Source: an uncultured Cohaesibacter sp.
GTDB lineage: Bacteria; Pseudomonadota; Alphaproteobacteria; Rhizobiales; Cohaesibacteraceae
Direction: 5' to 3'
Assembly: GCF_963677725.1 (NCBI RefSeq)
Contig: NZ_OY782507.1
Coordinates: forward strand, 2,108,001-2,172,000
DNA: 64,000 nt
Shown piece after piece: positions 18,827-28,260 of this stretch. Position numbers and translations under genes: made by a program. The notes under the pieces were generated by a model. That model saw nothing but the letters and a program-made list of their open reading frames with translations, ran no database searches and had not been told where the DNA came from. How positions within the stretch are numbered: position 1 is the first letter of the stretch; the number at the start of each line of letters is the position of its first letter.

Positions 18827-20656
18827 TCACTTCCCGTCCATTTTTGATTGCGCGTCTTCCTCTTGCTGCTTCTCTGCATAAAATGCAGCAAGCTTGTGGA
18901 AGGCTTCCTTCTTGGTCTGTTTGTCTCCGGCAATCAGCCCCTTCTTGTTGCGGCCTTGCTGGAAGATATTCTGGCGCCTCTCGACACGGAAATCATAGAG
19001 AATCCAAGGTGAAATCCCCTTTACATAATCCAAGGCGCGCAAAGTCTCAATCTGCCGTTCATAAACATGGGTCTGATAGGCTTCGCTGAACAACCCGGCT
19101 TTTGGACCGGTTGCGCTGATGTCGGCATCGGCCCCGGTTTCAGAAATCACCACGGGCTTCTCCGGTGAGCTGTTGACGCCAATCTCGACCAGATCGTCAA
19201 AATTCTCTTCATACCAGCCGTAATATTCATTGATGCCGATCACATCGATATAGTCCGAGAGGCGATCCTCGATCTTCTTTTTGGCATGATTGATCAGGCA
19301 CGCCGCTGACGTCAGGCGGGTCGGATCATAGGCCTTGGCGGTTTCAGCCAGCGACCGCATGAAATGAAGTCGGGCATCGGTGTCCGGGTTTTCGTTGCCG
19401 ACCGACCAGATGATGACACTGGCGCGGTTGCGATCGCGCTTGATCAATTCGATCAGCTGGTTCTGGGCATCCTTGTAGGTGGCCGGATTTTCAAAGTCGA
19501 TGGCCCAGTAGACAGGAATTTCTTCCCAAAGGAGAAAGCCCATCTCGTCGGCGATTTTGGCGGCCATTTCGTGATGTGGATAGTGGGCGAGCCGCAGGAA
19601 ATTGCAATTAAGCTCGCGGGCATGCTCGAAGCGACGGCGAATATCATTCTCGCAAGTCACCTTGCCGATGTCGAAATCGTCTTCATGCACGGAAATGCCG
19701 CGCAGGAATAAAGGCTGGCCATTTAGCAACAGGTCAGCCCCGATCTGCTCGATCTGGCGAAAACCGACACGATCGCGGACCTCGTCCTCGCCGATGCGGG
19801 CGACCACATCATAGAGTTTCGGCGCGGCAGGGGACCACAGCTCCGGCGCCGCCTCCAGCACCGCTTTGGCGAGACCATTCTCATTCGGCGTGAGGCTGGC
19901 ATAAAGGCGCAACTCAGGAATGGAAAAGTCCACATCGCCTCGGGCCGGGCCGTCGACTTGCACTTCAACCGCAATGCGCGCATAGGCCCCATCGGCCACG
20001 AGCGATACATAGAGATCCCGGATGATGGTTTTGGGCGTTGTATAAAGGGCGACTTCGCGATAGATGCCACCATAATTGAACCAGTCGGTATTGCGCATGG
20101 GCACCCGATCAGTGGTGCGGGTGTTGTTGACGCAGACCATCAACCAATTCTCCCCTTCGCGGAGCGCATCGGTCAGCTCGACACAAAAAGGGGTGGAGCC
20201 GCCATAATGGTTGCCGAGGAAAGCACCATTGAGGAAAATCTTGCAATCATATTGCGCCGCGCCGATGCGCAGGAATTTGCGCTCGTCTGCGGACAGTTTC
20301 TCGACCTGCAACGGACGGGTGTACCAGGCGCTGCCTTCAAAGAAATACCATTTCTCTTTCAACATCTGCCAGTTGGATGGGACTTCGACCTGCTCACCCA
20401 TATAGGGGTCATAATCATAAGGCTCCAAACGATCGATAGGGTCCATCTTTTCGAACGCGAACCATTTCTGGCGCAGGCCGGTATCGAGCAGATCGACACA
20501 GAAATTCCACTGGCCGTCGAGGCTTTCCCCTTCACGCGCTTCGATAAACAGCATGGTTTCGTGATTGAGCGCCTGATTGTTGTAAGGCAGATCATAGGCC
20601 TCATCATGGAGGCATTGGAGTGCATTGTCAGCCAGTTCGGAGCGTTCGAGGGCCAT
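18827..20656 (-). CDS. uidA: Beta-glucuronidase (GH2)
   Basis: A 609-residue GH2 enzyme (E. coli GUS 603) that releases D-glucuronate from beta-glucuronides. Domain order: sugar-binding jelly roll, immunoglobulin-like, TIM barrel. Acid/base Glu422 in WSVGNEN, nucleophile Glu506 in VISETGADA, and the glucuronate-recognition N-x-K motif at Asn570-Lys572 (RNKKG), which separates glucuronidases from galactosidases. No signal peptide, so the substrate must be imported whole, consistent with the TRAP receptor gene directly upstream. The ATG at 20656 has AGGA eight bases before it. There is no long bacterial loop-1-like insertion that I can recognise, so small or compact glucuronides are plausible substrates. 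Confidence 0.92.
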   Translation of the reverse strand: MALERSELADNALQCLHDEAYDLPYNNQALNHETMLFIEAREGESLDGQWNFCVDLLDTGLRQKWFAFEKMDPIDRLEPYDYDPYMGEQVEVPSNWQMLKEKWYFFEGSAWYTRPLQVEKLSADERKFLRIGAAQYDCKIFLNGAFLGNHYGGSTPFCVELTDALREGENWLMVCVNNTRTTDRVPMRNTDWFNYGGIYREVALYTTPKTIIRDLYVSLVADGAYARIAVEVQVDGPARGDVDFSIPELRLYASLTPNENGLAKAVLEAAPELWSPAAPKLYDVVARIGEDEVRDRVGFRQIEQIGADLLLNGQPLFLRGISVHEDDFDIGKVTCENDIRRRFEHARELNCNFLRLAHYPHHEMAAKIADEMGFLLWEEIPVYWAIDFENPATYKDAQNQLIELIKRDRNRASVIIWSVGNENPDTDARLHFMRSLAETAKAYDPTRLTSAACLINHAKKKIEDRLSDYIDVIGINEYYGWYEENFDDLVEIGVNSSPEKPVVISETGADADISATGPKAGLFSEAYQTHVYERQIETLRALDYVKGISPWILYDFRVERRQNIFQQGRNKKGLIAGDKQTKKEAFHKLAAFYAEKQQEEDAQSKMDGK

Positions 20657-20737
20657 TGAACCATTCCTGTCTTGGAGTGCCGGGAGCTTTGCCAGCGGGA
20701 AGGCATGACGGACCACCGCCATGCCGAAGCGTGTCAT

Positions 20738-20767
20738 CCGATTGCCCAAAAGGGGATAGGCAACCGG
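20738..20767 (-). other. Intercistronic hairpin after dctP
   Basis: CCGATTGCC (20738-20746) pairs with GGCAACCGG (20759-20767), nine positions with one A-C mismatch, 11 bp past the dctP stop. There is no T-run on the minus strand, so it is more likely an RNA stabiliser or processing stem than a terminator. Confidence 0.55.
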
Positions 20768-20778
20768 ACGGTGCGGCC

Positions 20779-21759
20779 TTATTTGGCAGCCTTGATGCGT
20801 TTGATCAGGTCAGCAACGCGCTCGGATTTTGCAGCTGCTTCCTCATGCATTGGCAAAACGGCTTCAATGAATGGGCCTTTTTCGACTTCAACGAATTTCA
20901 CGCCGAGTTCGGTTTTGGCTTTTTCAATTTCAGCGGCAACCGTCTTGTTCCATTCTGAGCGATGGTAGTCCATGGACTCACGCGCAGCCTGTTTGAGGGC
21001 TTTTTGCTGATCTTCTGTCAGGCTGTCCCAAACCTTGGTGGACATGACGACAACAGAAGGAATCATGGTGTGGCCATCGTTGGAATAGACTTTGGACACT
21101 TCACCATGACGGGCGGTGGTCAGAGCGGTCGGATTGTTTTCGGCACCATCAACAACACCCTGTTTCAGAGCAGAGTAAAGCTCACCCCAGGAAATCGGGG
21201 TTGGGTTGCCGCCGAGCAGTTCAACCATGCGGATCGCGGATGGAGAAGGCTGAACGCGGATTTTCATGCCTTTGAGGTCTGCCGGAGAATTGATCGCCTT
21301 GTTGGCATAGAAGGAGCGTGCGCCTTCCACATAGTAGGTCAGACCAATGAAGCCCTTGTCACGGGACGCCATCATCACATCGTCGCCGATTTCACCGGAC
21401 AGCACATTGTAATAGTGATCATCGGACGTGAAGATGTAAGGCAGGTTGAAAGCGGTGTAGGATTCTTCAAAGGCTTCCAGTTCGGAGCCGTTGGATTTGG
21501 CCATGGCAAGGGTGCCATTCTGAACCAGCTCCATGGATTCGCGCTGGGTGCCAAGCTGGGCGTTGGCATAGACGCGGATCTTCACTTCACCGTTGGTCAG
21601 CTCTTTCACACGGTCGGCCATGAATTCCATGGATTTGTGCAGCTGATGCTCTGGCGGGTTGTTGTGGTTCAGCTTCAGGGTCACTGCGCTGGCGGCGGTT
21701 GCGGTCAGTGCAAATGCGGCACCAGCCACTGCACCAAGAATGGCAAGATTGCGTTTCAT
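20779..21759 (-). CDS. dctP: TRAP transporter solute-binding protein, probable glucuronide/glucuronate receptor
   Basis: A 326-residue periplasmic DctP-family receptor. Signal peptide 1-25 (cleavage after TATAASA), then VTLKLNHNNPPEHQLHKSME. The segment DLKGMKIRVQPSPSAIRMVELLGGNPTPI holds the conserved Arg that clamps the substrate carboxylate. It is divergent from its own membrane genes dctQ and dctM across a 561-bp regulatory region, and is followed by beta-glucuronidase, so the ligand is probably a glucuronide or free glucuronate. Family members of this type bind hexuronates; the exact ligand is inferred from context. Confidence 0.9.
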   Translation of the reverse strand: MKRNLAILGAVAGAAFALTATAASAVTLKLNHNNPPEHQLHKSMEFMADRVKELTNGEVKIRVYANAQLGTQRESMELVQNGTLAMAKSNGSELEAFEESYTAFNLPYIFTSDDHYYNVLSGEIGDDVMMASRDKGFIGLTYYVEGARSFYANKAINSPADLKGMKIRVQPSPSAIRMVELLGGNPTPISWGELYSALKQGVVDGAENNPTALTTARHGEVSKVYSNDGHTMIPSVVVMSTKVWDSLTEDQQKALKQAARESMDYHRSEWNKTVAAEIEKAKTELGVKFVEVEKGPFIEAVLPMHEEAAAKSERVADLIKRIKAAK

Positions 21760-21913
21760 CGATTTCCCTCCCGATTGAAGAATTCAGTCGGCTTCGTTGT
21801 CTCAAGACCGCCCGCATTATTGATTGTTCGGGTGGCCGCGGTGAGCTTTGTATGGCGCAATGCAACAGGAAATGCCCTTCCAATGCTGCGATGCGGTCTA
21901 ACCAATTTTTAGA

Positions 21914-21927
21914 TTTGGTCGACCAAA
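21914..21927. promoter_or_regulatory. UxuR-type operator 1
   Basis: TTTGGTCGACCAAA, a perfect 14-bp palindrome with the TTGG-N4-CCAA core, about 155 bp upstream of dctP. It is the best-conserved of the sites. Confidence 0.8.
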
Positions 21928-21967
21928 CAATTCGTCATTTTGGGATTTTTGTCAAACAATTTTTATT

Positions 21968-21979
21968 TTGGTTGACCAA
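21968..21979. promoter_or_regulatory. UxuR-type operator 2
   Basis: TTGGTTGACCAA, core TTGG-N4-CCAA, centred 53 bp from operator 1 (about five helical turns), so both sites face the same side of the helix. Confidence 0.75.
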
Positions 21980-22234
21980 TTTTGATTTTTGAGCGATGTG
22001 TATAGGCGAGAGAGATGCCGGAGGGTTCCGATACTGACTGGCTTGGCTCGTCTTTTTGCTGTTATTTTCGCATAAAAACCGCAAAAATCCGGGTCTTAAC
22101 TTGCCAGAGCTCTTTTCGGGAGGAAAAAACGTGCCAGCATCCCCCAAACGCATTGCGCGTTGATTTTTGGTTGATCACCTGATTTCAGGTAACTACCAAA
22201 AGCGCGCGCATATCCTGCATTTTGGGTTCTGTGG

Positions 22235-22252
22235 AAATTGGACAACCAATTT
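22235..22252. promoter_or_regulatory. UxuR-type operator 3
   Basis: AAATTGGACAACCAATTT, an 18-bp palindrome except for its 4-bp centre. It is close to the enterobacterial UxuR/ExuR consensus as I know it (AAATTGG-N4-CCAATTT). It lies about 70 bp before the dctQ start and should overlap that promoter. Confidence 0.8.
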
Positions 22253-22320
22253 CAGTCTCCCAAAATGTCAATCCGAGCCTGATCCTGTCGGGCCGATCGC
22301 TTTTTAATGGGAGTGCGGGC

Positions 22321-22818
22321 ATGAAACATGCTGTTCGCTTTGTGAACGGGATCCTGGGCAGCCTGACGGTTGCGATTTTCACCATATTGGTCATTTGTGT
22401 CGTGTGGCAGGTCGTGTCTCGCTTCATCCTGGGCACACCGAGCACCACGACCGATGAGATTGCCCGCTTCTTGTTCATGTGGGTTGCCTTCATGGGGGCG
22501 GCTTACACGTTGGGACAGAAGCGCCATCTGGCCATCGACATTGTCAGCCTGTGGCTTGAGGGCAAGAGCCTGCGCAATGTCCGCATTCTGGTCTATGTCA
22601 TCGTCGCCGCCTTTGCCAGCGTCGTCATGACGTATGGCGGCTGGCAACTGATGATGAAGACCCTTGACTCCGGTCAGGTCACCCCCGCCCTGCGTATTCC
22701 CATGGGCTATGTCTATGGGGCAATCCCGGTGGCTGGCGTCACGATGCTCTTTTATTGCGTCGCTCTGGTGGTGGAACTGTTCAACCCTGAAGCCCAATCC
22801 GACGTCTCCGACTCCTGA
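22321..22818 (+). CDS. dctQ: TRAP transporter small membrane subunit
   Basis: A 165-residue DctQ-family protein with four predicted membrane helices, the first at about 13-35 (GSLTVAIFTILVICVVWQVVSRF). The conserved TTDEIARFLFMWVAFMGAAYTLGQKRHLAIDI lies in the middle. The start at 22321 is chosen because GGGAG precedes it and DctQ proteins begin close to the first helix; an earlier ATG at 22222 would place operator 3 inside the coding region. It pairs with DctM, 24 bp downstream, and with the divergent DctP. Confidence 0.92.
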   Translation: MKHAVRFVNGILGSLTVAIFTILVICVVWQVVSRFILGTPSTTTDEIARFLFMWVAFMGAAYTLGQKRHLAIDIVSLWLEGKSLRNVRILVYVIVAAFASVVMTYGGWQLMMKTLDSGQVTPALRIPMGYVYGAIPVAGVTMLFYCVALVVELFNPEAQSDVSDS

Positions 22819-22842
22819 GATCGAAAAGAGGAATTCTAAGTT

Positions 22843-24147
22843 ATGGAATGGCAAGCAACGATCACGCTGTTTTCGATCTTCATTGTGTTGATGGCCCTCA
22901 GTGTCCCCATCTCCTTCGCCATCGGCATCGCAACGGTGTTCACCTTCATGGTGATCCATATGTCGTTCGATCAGTCAATCTTCATTGTTGCCCAGCAGAT
23001 GGCGTCGGGTCTGGACAGCTTCACTTTGTTGGCGATCCCCTTCTTCATTCTGGCAGGCAACATCATGAACCGGGGCGGCATCGCCATGCGGTTGATCGAA
23101 TTTGCCAAGATTCTTGGTGGGCGCCTGCCGGGTTCTCTGGCGCACTGCAATGTGCTTGCCAACATGATGTTCGGGGCAATTTCCGGCTCTGCTGTCGCCT
23201 CTGCTGCTGCCGTGGGCGGCGTGATGGCACCGGTGCAAAAGAAAGAAGGCTATGATCCGGCCTATTCGGCTGCGGTCAATATTGCCTCTTGCCCGACCGG
23301 TCTATTGATCCCGCCATCGACCACCTTCATCGTTTATTCGCTGATCACCAACGGCACCTCGATCGCCGCCCTGTTTGTTGCCGGTTACATTCCGGGCATC
23401 ATGATGGGCGTCGGGCTCATGGTGGTTGCGGGCATTATCGCCAAGAAGCGCGGCTATCCACTGGCTCCAAAGCCGAGCTGGAAGGAAATTGCCGACAAGA
23501 CATTGGATGCGATCCTGCCACTTGGTCTTATCTTCATTATTATGGGCGGTATCATTGGCGGCATCTTTACCGCCACCGAAGCCTCAGCCGTCGCGGTTGT
23601 CTATACCCTGTTTCTTGCTCTGGTCTGGTATCGGGAAATTTCAATCTTCGATCTGCCGCGGATTATCCTTGAATCGGCGGTCACCACCTCGATTGTGCTG
23701 TTGATGATCGGCTGTTCGATTGCCATGTCAAAGGCGATGGCCTTTTCGGATATTCCGTTCACCATCTCTGACGCGTTGCTTGAGCTGTCGGACAATCCGA
23801 TTGTCATCCTTCTTGTGATCAACCTCGCCCTGCTGGTGATTGGCACCTTCATGGACATGACCCCTGCCCTCTTGATCTTCACCCCGATCTTCCTGCCCGT
23901 TGTGCAGGATCTGGGCATGGATCCGGTGCATTTCGGTGTGATGATGACGTTCAATCTCTGCATCGGCATTTGCACGCCGCCGGTTGGCTCGGCTTTGTTT
24001 GTCGGTTGCTCGGTGGGCAAGGTTGCCATTTCGCAGGTCCTCAAACCAATGCTGCCCTTCTATGCGGTGCTGGTGGTGCTGCTGTTGGCCGTGACCTACA
24101 TCCCGCAGCTGTCGCTGTTCCTGCCTCAGCTGTTCCTTGGCTACTAG
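22843..24147 (+). CDS. dctM: TRAP transporter large membrane subunit
   Basis: A 434-residue DctM-family permease with about 12 predicted membrane segments, which carries out Na+- or H+-coupled uptake of the substrate delivered by DctP. Family features include FFILAGNIMNRGGIAMRLIEFA, the substrate-path segment FGAISGSAVASAAAVGG, and SCPTGLLIPPSTTFIVYSL. It follows dctQ by 24 bp with AGAGGA as ribosome site. A strong hairpin at 24158-24191 follows the stop, so dctQM may be its own transcript. Confidence 0.94.
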   Translation: MEWQATITLFSIFIVLMALSVPISFAIGIATVFTFMVIHMSFDQSIFIVAQQMASGLDSFTLLAIPFFILAGNIMNRGGIAMRLIEFAKILGGRLPGSLAHCNVLANMMFGAISGSAVASAAAVGGVMAPVQKKEGYDPAYSAAVNIASCPTGLLIPPSTTFIVYSLITNGTSIAALFVAGYIPGIMMGVGLMVVAGIIAKKRGYPLAPKPSWKEIADKTLDAILPLGLIFIIMGGIIGGIFTATEASAVAVVYTLFLALVWYREISIFDLPRIILESAVTTSIVLLMIGCSIAMSKAMAFSDIPFTISDALLELSDNPIVILLVINLALLVIGTFMDMTPALLIFTPIFLPVVQDLGMDPVHFGVMMTFNLCIGICTPPVGSALFVGCSVGKVAISQVLKPMLPFYAVLVVLLLAVTYIPQLSLFLPQLFLGY

Positions 24148-24157
24148 GCCAATCATT

Positions 24158-24191
24158 GAGGGATGCCGCAAGATCTATTGCGGCATCCCTC
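24158..24191 (+). terminator. Terminator after dctM
   Basis: A perfect 14-bp stem GAGGGATGCCGCAA / TTGCGGCATCCCTC with a 6-base loop, followed by CTTTT. Strong, although the T-run is short; some read-through into the GH31 gene is possible. Confidence 0.82.
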
Positions 24192-24361
24192 CTTTTGACG
24201 TCCGCCAGCAATCCGTCTGATTTTTGCTGGCTTTGCGGGCGCCTCGCCCGGTGCATCCATGCACCAGCATCGCGAAAGAGCCAAACCCTTGCGGGGCCTC
24301 GCCCCTGCCTCAAGTCCTTGCCCCTTTTTGAGGACTTCGAGCCCCATTCAGGACATTGACC

Positions 24362-26746
24362 ATGTATCAACTCAAACACTGGAGCCTGGCCAGCCAATCG
24401 GACACAGGCATTGCGCTCGCTGTCGAAGGCCGTCATGTCATGCGGATCGACATTCTGGACCCCAAAATGATGCGGGTGCAATTGCTCAAGGATGGGGCCT
24501 ATCGTCTGGACCGCAGCTGGACGGTCGCACCCAATGGGGATGCTCCATTGGAGGGCCGGGATCGGTCGCGGCTTGATGGATTTCCCTGCCCGCGCTTTGA
24601 CGTGATCAATGAAGGCGACCAGCTGACGCTGGAAAGTGATTGCCTCAAAGTGACTGTTATGACACCGCTTCGGCTGGTTTGGCATGGGCGTGTGAGCAAA
24701 GACGCAGCATGGCAGAAAATAGCCGAAGACCGCCCAACCGGCGCTTATGAACTGGGGCGGAGCGATCATGCCCACCGCCACTATCTGTTGCGCCAGCCTA
24801 GCGACCGTTTCTTTGGCCTTGGCGAGAAATCCGGCGCGCTTGAACGCACCGGCCGCCGCTTCGAGATGCGCAATCTTGATGCCATGGGCTATGATGCCAG
24901 CAAGACCGACCCGCTCTACAAGCATGTGCCTTTCACCATCACGCGGCTGGAAAGCGGTCTGTCCTATGGCCTCTATTACGACAATCTGGCCCCGTGCTGG
25001 TTCGATCTGGGCAATGAGCTCGACAATTACCACAAGCCCTATCGTGCCTATCGGGCCGATGATGGAGATCTTGACTATTATTTCACCCTTGGGCCGACCA
25101 TTGCCGATGTCACCAAAGCCCATGTGAGGCTGACCGGCGGCACAGCCTTTATGCCGCGCTGGTCGCTGGGTTATTCCGGCTCGACCATGTCCTACACGGA
25201 CGCACCCAATGCGCAGGAACAGCTTGAAGGCTTTGCCCGGCTGGTCGCCGAACATGACATTCCGTGCGACAGTTTCCAGCTTTCCTCGGGCTATACCTCG
25301 ATTGGAGACAAACGCTATGTCTTCAACTGGAACCACGACAAGGTGCCAGACCCCAAAGGCATGGCGAAGCTGTTTGCCGACTCCGGGCTTGAGCTGATCG
25401 CCAATATCAAGCCGTGCCTGCTGCAGGATCATCCACGCTATAAGGAAGCGGACCGCAAGGGCCTGTTTGTCCGCGACAGTGAGACAGGCAATGCAGAGCG
25501 CTCGGCCTTCTGGGATGATGAAGGCAGCCATCTGGACTTCACCAATCCGGACACGCAGGCCTGGTGGCAGGCCAATGTGAAGACCGCCCTGCTTGATTAC
25601 GGTATCAACAGCACGTGGAACGACAATAACGAATATGAAATCTGGGACCGTCAGGCCCAATGTGCTGGCTTTGGCAGCCCGATTGACATCGATCTCATTC
25701 GTCCGGTCCAGCCGTTGCTGATGAACCGCGCTTCGATTGCCGCCCAGCTGGATTTTGAACCAACCAAGCGACCCTATCTGATTTCGCGTTCGGGCTGTCC
25801 GGGTATTCAGCGCTATGCCCAGACATGGTCCGGCGACAACCGCACCAACTGGACGAGCCTCAAATACAACATCCCGATGGGTCTGGGCATGAGCCTGTCC
25901 GGGCTTTACAATATCGGCCATGATGTGGGCGGCTTTGCAGGTCCACGGCCTGAGCCGGAATTGTTTGTCCGCTGGGTGCAAAATGGCATTTTCCATCCGC
26001 GCTTCACCATCCATAGCTGGAATGATGATGCAACGGTGAATGAAGCCTGGATGTTCCCGGAAGTCACCCACCATATCCGCAATGCGATCAAGCTGCGTTA
26101 CAGCCTGCTGCCGTATCTGTACACACTGCATTATCAGTCGGTGGTCGATGATGAGCCAATGCTACGGCCCACCTTCCTTGACCACGAGGGAGATCAACGC
26201 TGCTTTGAAGCGACCGATGACTTCTTCCTTGGCCGCGATCTGCTGGTTGCCTCCGTTGTTGAGGAAGGCGCAACAAGCCGCTCTGTCTATCTGCCACAAA
26301 ATGGTGCTGGCTATTATGATTTCTGGACCGGCACCTATTATCAGCCCGGACAGGTGATCAGCCAAAGCGTCGATCTTGCCTCGATCCCGCTTTTTGTTCG
26401 GGCAGGAGCTGTTCTGCCACTCTCGCCCGGTGTTGATCGATCTGGCTCGGTCGCGGGGCAAATGCGTCATCTGGTGATCTATCCACGCAAAGGGGCGCAG
26501 CGCGCGGCCTGTCACTCCTTCCTCTATGAGGATGGGGTCGACAATGCAGACGCCCTTGACGGAGCCCACCGCCTGACCGAGCTGTCTGTGGTGGAACAGG
26601 AGGATATACTCTTGCTCAACTGGCACCATTCAGGCACATTCGACCCGCAACTCGCGGGATGCAAAATCAGTGTCTGCGGTGACGATCCTCGCCCCGTTCT
26701 GGTGAATGGGGATGCCTATCTCGCCGACACGATCCTTCGCTTCTAA
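24362..26746 (+). CDS. Glycoside hydrolase family 31 (alpha-glucosidase/alpha-xylosidase type)
   Basis: A 794-residue retaining glycosidase. N-terminal galactose-mutarotase-like beta domain to about 240, then the GH31 barrel. Nucleophile Asp421 in TWNDNNEYEIWD and acid/base Asp492 in WSGDNRTNW are present. No signal peptide, so it acts on imported oligosaccharides. It lies between dctM (after a terminator) and uxuB (26 bp downstream), inside the glucuronate locus, which suggests it removes an alpha-linked sugar from a uronate-containing oligosaccharide. Specificity (glucose, xylose, or another) cannot be read from these motifs. The ATG at 24362 follows AGGA; a TTG six bases earlier is less likely. 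Confidence 0.85.
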   Translation: MYQLKHWSLASQSDTGIALAVEGRHVMRIDILDPKMMRVQLLKDGAYRLDRSWTVAPNGDAPLEGRDRSRLDGFPCPRFDVINEGDQLTLESDCLKVTVMTPLRLVWHGRVSKDAAWQKIAEDRPTGAYELGRSDHAHRHYLLRQPSDRFFGLGEKSGALERTGRRFEMRNLDAMGYDASKTDPLYKHVPFTITRLESGLSYGLYYDNLAPCWFDLGNELDNYHKPYRAYRADDGDLDYYFTLGPTIADVTKAHVRLTGGTAFMPRWSLGYSGSTMSYTDAPNAQEQLEGFARLVAEHDIPCDSFQLSSGYTSIGDKRYVFNWNHDKVPDPKGMAKLFADSGLELIANIKPCLLQDHPRYKEADRKGLFVRDSETGNAERSAFWDDEGSHLDFTNPDTQAWWQANVKTALLDYGINSTWNDNNEYEIWDRQAQCAGFGSPIDIDLIRPVQPLLMNRASIAAQLDFEPTKRPYLISRSGCPGIQRYAQTWSGDNRTNWTSLKYNIPMGLGMSLSGLYNIGHDVGGFAGPRPEPELFVRWVQNGIFHPRFTIHSWNDDATVNEAWMFPEVTHHIRNAIKLRYSLLPYLYTLHYQSVVDDEPMLRPTFLDHEGDQRCFEATDDFFLGRDLLVASVVEEGATSRSVYLPQNGAGYYDFWTGTYYQPGQVISQSVDLASIPLFVRAGAVLPLSPGVDRSGSVAGQMRHLVIYPRKGAQRAACHSFLYEDGVDNADALDGAHRLTELSVVEQEDILLLNWHHSGTFDPQLAGCKISVCGDDPRPVLVNGDAYLADTILRF

Positions 26747-26772
26747 GCCGAACGCCAAAAAGGACCCCCCGC

Positions 26773-28242
26773 ATGACCATATCAGATCTTATGAATGCCC
26801 CGGGCAAGCCGCAATTGCCAACCTATGACCGGGAAAAGCTCCGGCCCCGGCTGATCCATCTGGGTTTTGGTGCGTTTGCCCGTGCCCACTGGATGAGCTA
26901 CCATCAGGACTTCCTGCTCCAGACTGCGGATAGCGACTGGGGCGTTGTGGTCAGCGACATCCTGTTTGGTGCCGACCGGTTTGGCCAACTTGAAGAGAAT
27001 GATCATCTCTATACGGTGCTGGAACATAGCGACACGGTCAGCAATGTGCGGATCATCGGCTCGATCGTCAAAACCGCCCATCCGGAGCGCGGTGGCATGG
27101 ATGCCTTCTTTGCGCCCTTCCTTGAGCCCGATATCGCCATTGTTTCGATGACTGTGACCGAGAAAGGCTATTGCCTGTCCGGTGGCGCGCTGGACCTGTC
27201 CAATCCGGCCATTGCCCATGATCTTGACAATCCGACCGCGCCCAAGTCGGCCATCGGGGCGCTGGTTGAAGCGCTTCATCGCCGCCGGAAAGCCGGGCTA
27301 GACGGCTTCACTATTCTATCGCTCGACAATCTGCCAGCCAACGGCAAATTGTGCCAAAAGGCGGTTCTAAGCTTTGCCGACGAACGCGACGCTGACTTGG
27401 CAAACTGGATCCGTGAGCATGTGACTTTTCCCTGCTCGATGGTCGACCGGATCGTCCCTGCACTGACCGATGAAAGTCGGGCACTGATCACCGCAAAACT
27501 TGGCGGTATGGAAGACCCCAATGGCATTGTTTGCGAGCCATTCCGGCAATGGGTGATCGAAGATGCCTTCGTCAAGGGTCGCCCCGCTTGGGAAGAGGTT
27601 GGAGCACAATTTGTGCCCGATGTTGAGCCATTTGAGGAGATGAAGCTGCGCACGCTCAATGGGGCCCATTCCTTCCTTGCCTATCTGGGTTATCTGGCGG
27701 GCTATGAAACCATCGATGCCTGCATGGAGGACGAGAATTTCCGCTCGGCTGCCCATGCCTTGATGGTCAAGGAACAGCAGCCGACCCTTGATGTCCCCGA
27801 TGATGTTGATCTTGATGCCTATGCGGCGGCACTGATCGAGCGCTTTTCCAACAGCCTGCTGAAACACAAGACCGCACAGATCGCCTCGGACGGCAGCCAG
27901 AAACTGCCTCAGCGCATGCTCGCATCCATTGCCTGGCATCTGGAGCATGATGGCGAGTGGGCACGGTTGGCGATGGGGGTAGCCGGTTGGCTGCGCTTCA
28001 TGACCGGCGAGGATGAGCAGGGCGACCCGACACCGATCAATGACCCGCTCGCAGAGCCAATTGCCAAAGCGGCGTCGCTGCTGCCCGATTGGGAAGCCTA
28101 TATTGATGCTGTCTTTGCGATTGACTCCATCTTCCCGCCGTCACTTGTTGCTGATATGCGGTTCGTGACCGGCGTAAAACAACAATATGCTGCACTGATC
28201 CAACTTGGGTCAAAGCGCCATATGAGTGCAATGATAGATTGA
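26773..28242 (+). CDS. uxuB: D-mannonate oxidoreductase (fructuronate reductase)
   Basis: A 489-residue polyol-specific long-chain dehydrogenase (E. coli UxuB 486) that reduces D-fructuronate to D-mannonate with NADH. Nucleotide-binding segment HLGFGAFARAHW at about 29-40; catalytic K-x4-N-x2-H with Lys291, Asn296 and His299 in MKLRTLNGAHSFL. Mannitol dehydrogenase has the same motif, so UxuB rather than MtlK is assigned from the surrounding uxaC, uxuA and kdgK. It lies 26 bp after the GH31 gene and ends at a good terminator. Confidence 0.88.
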   Translation: MTISDLMNAPGKPQLPTYDREKLRPRLIHLGFGAFARAHWMSYHQDFLLQTADSDWGVVVSDILFGADRFGQLEENDHLYTVLEHSDTVSNVRIIGSIVKTAHPERGGMDAFFAPFLEPDIAIVSMTVTEKGYCLSGGALDLSNPAIAHDLDNPTAPKSAIGALVEALHRRRKAGLDGFTILSLDNLPANGKLCQKAVLSFADERDADLANWIREHVTFPCSMVDRIVPALTDESRALITAKLGGMEDPNGIVCEPFRQWVIEDAFVKGRPAWEEVGAQFVPDVEPFEEMKLRTLNGAHSFLAYLGYLAGYETIDACMEDENFRSAAHALMVKEQQPTLDVPDDVDLDAYAAALIERFSNSLLKHKTAQIASDGSQKLPQRMLASIAWHLEHDGEWARLAMGVAGWLRFMTGEDEQGDPTPINDPLAEPIAKAASLLPDWEAYIDAVFAIDSIFPPSLVADMRFVTGVKQQYAALIQLGSKRHMSAMID

Positions 28243-28260
28243 TGCTTCAAGCCTGATTTG

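Larger units (their letters stand above)
21760..22320. promoter_or_regulatory. Divergent control region of the glucuronide locus
   Basis: 561 bp without a credible gene, AT-rich from about 21895 to 22010. It holds three clear TTGG-N4-CCAA palindromes (listed separately) and further partial matches: GGTCTAACCAAT at about 21894-21906 and TTGGTTGATCACC at about 22167-22179. The arrangement suggests repression of both dctP-uidA-uxuR-uxuA and dctQM, perhaps by looping across about 330 bp. Confidence 0.75.

Noticed and set aside
24041-26131. Long minus-strand open frame of about 696 codons over the GH31 region
   Set aside because: It lies antisense to the GH31 gene, whose catalytic motifs are clear, and its own translation shows no family feature.
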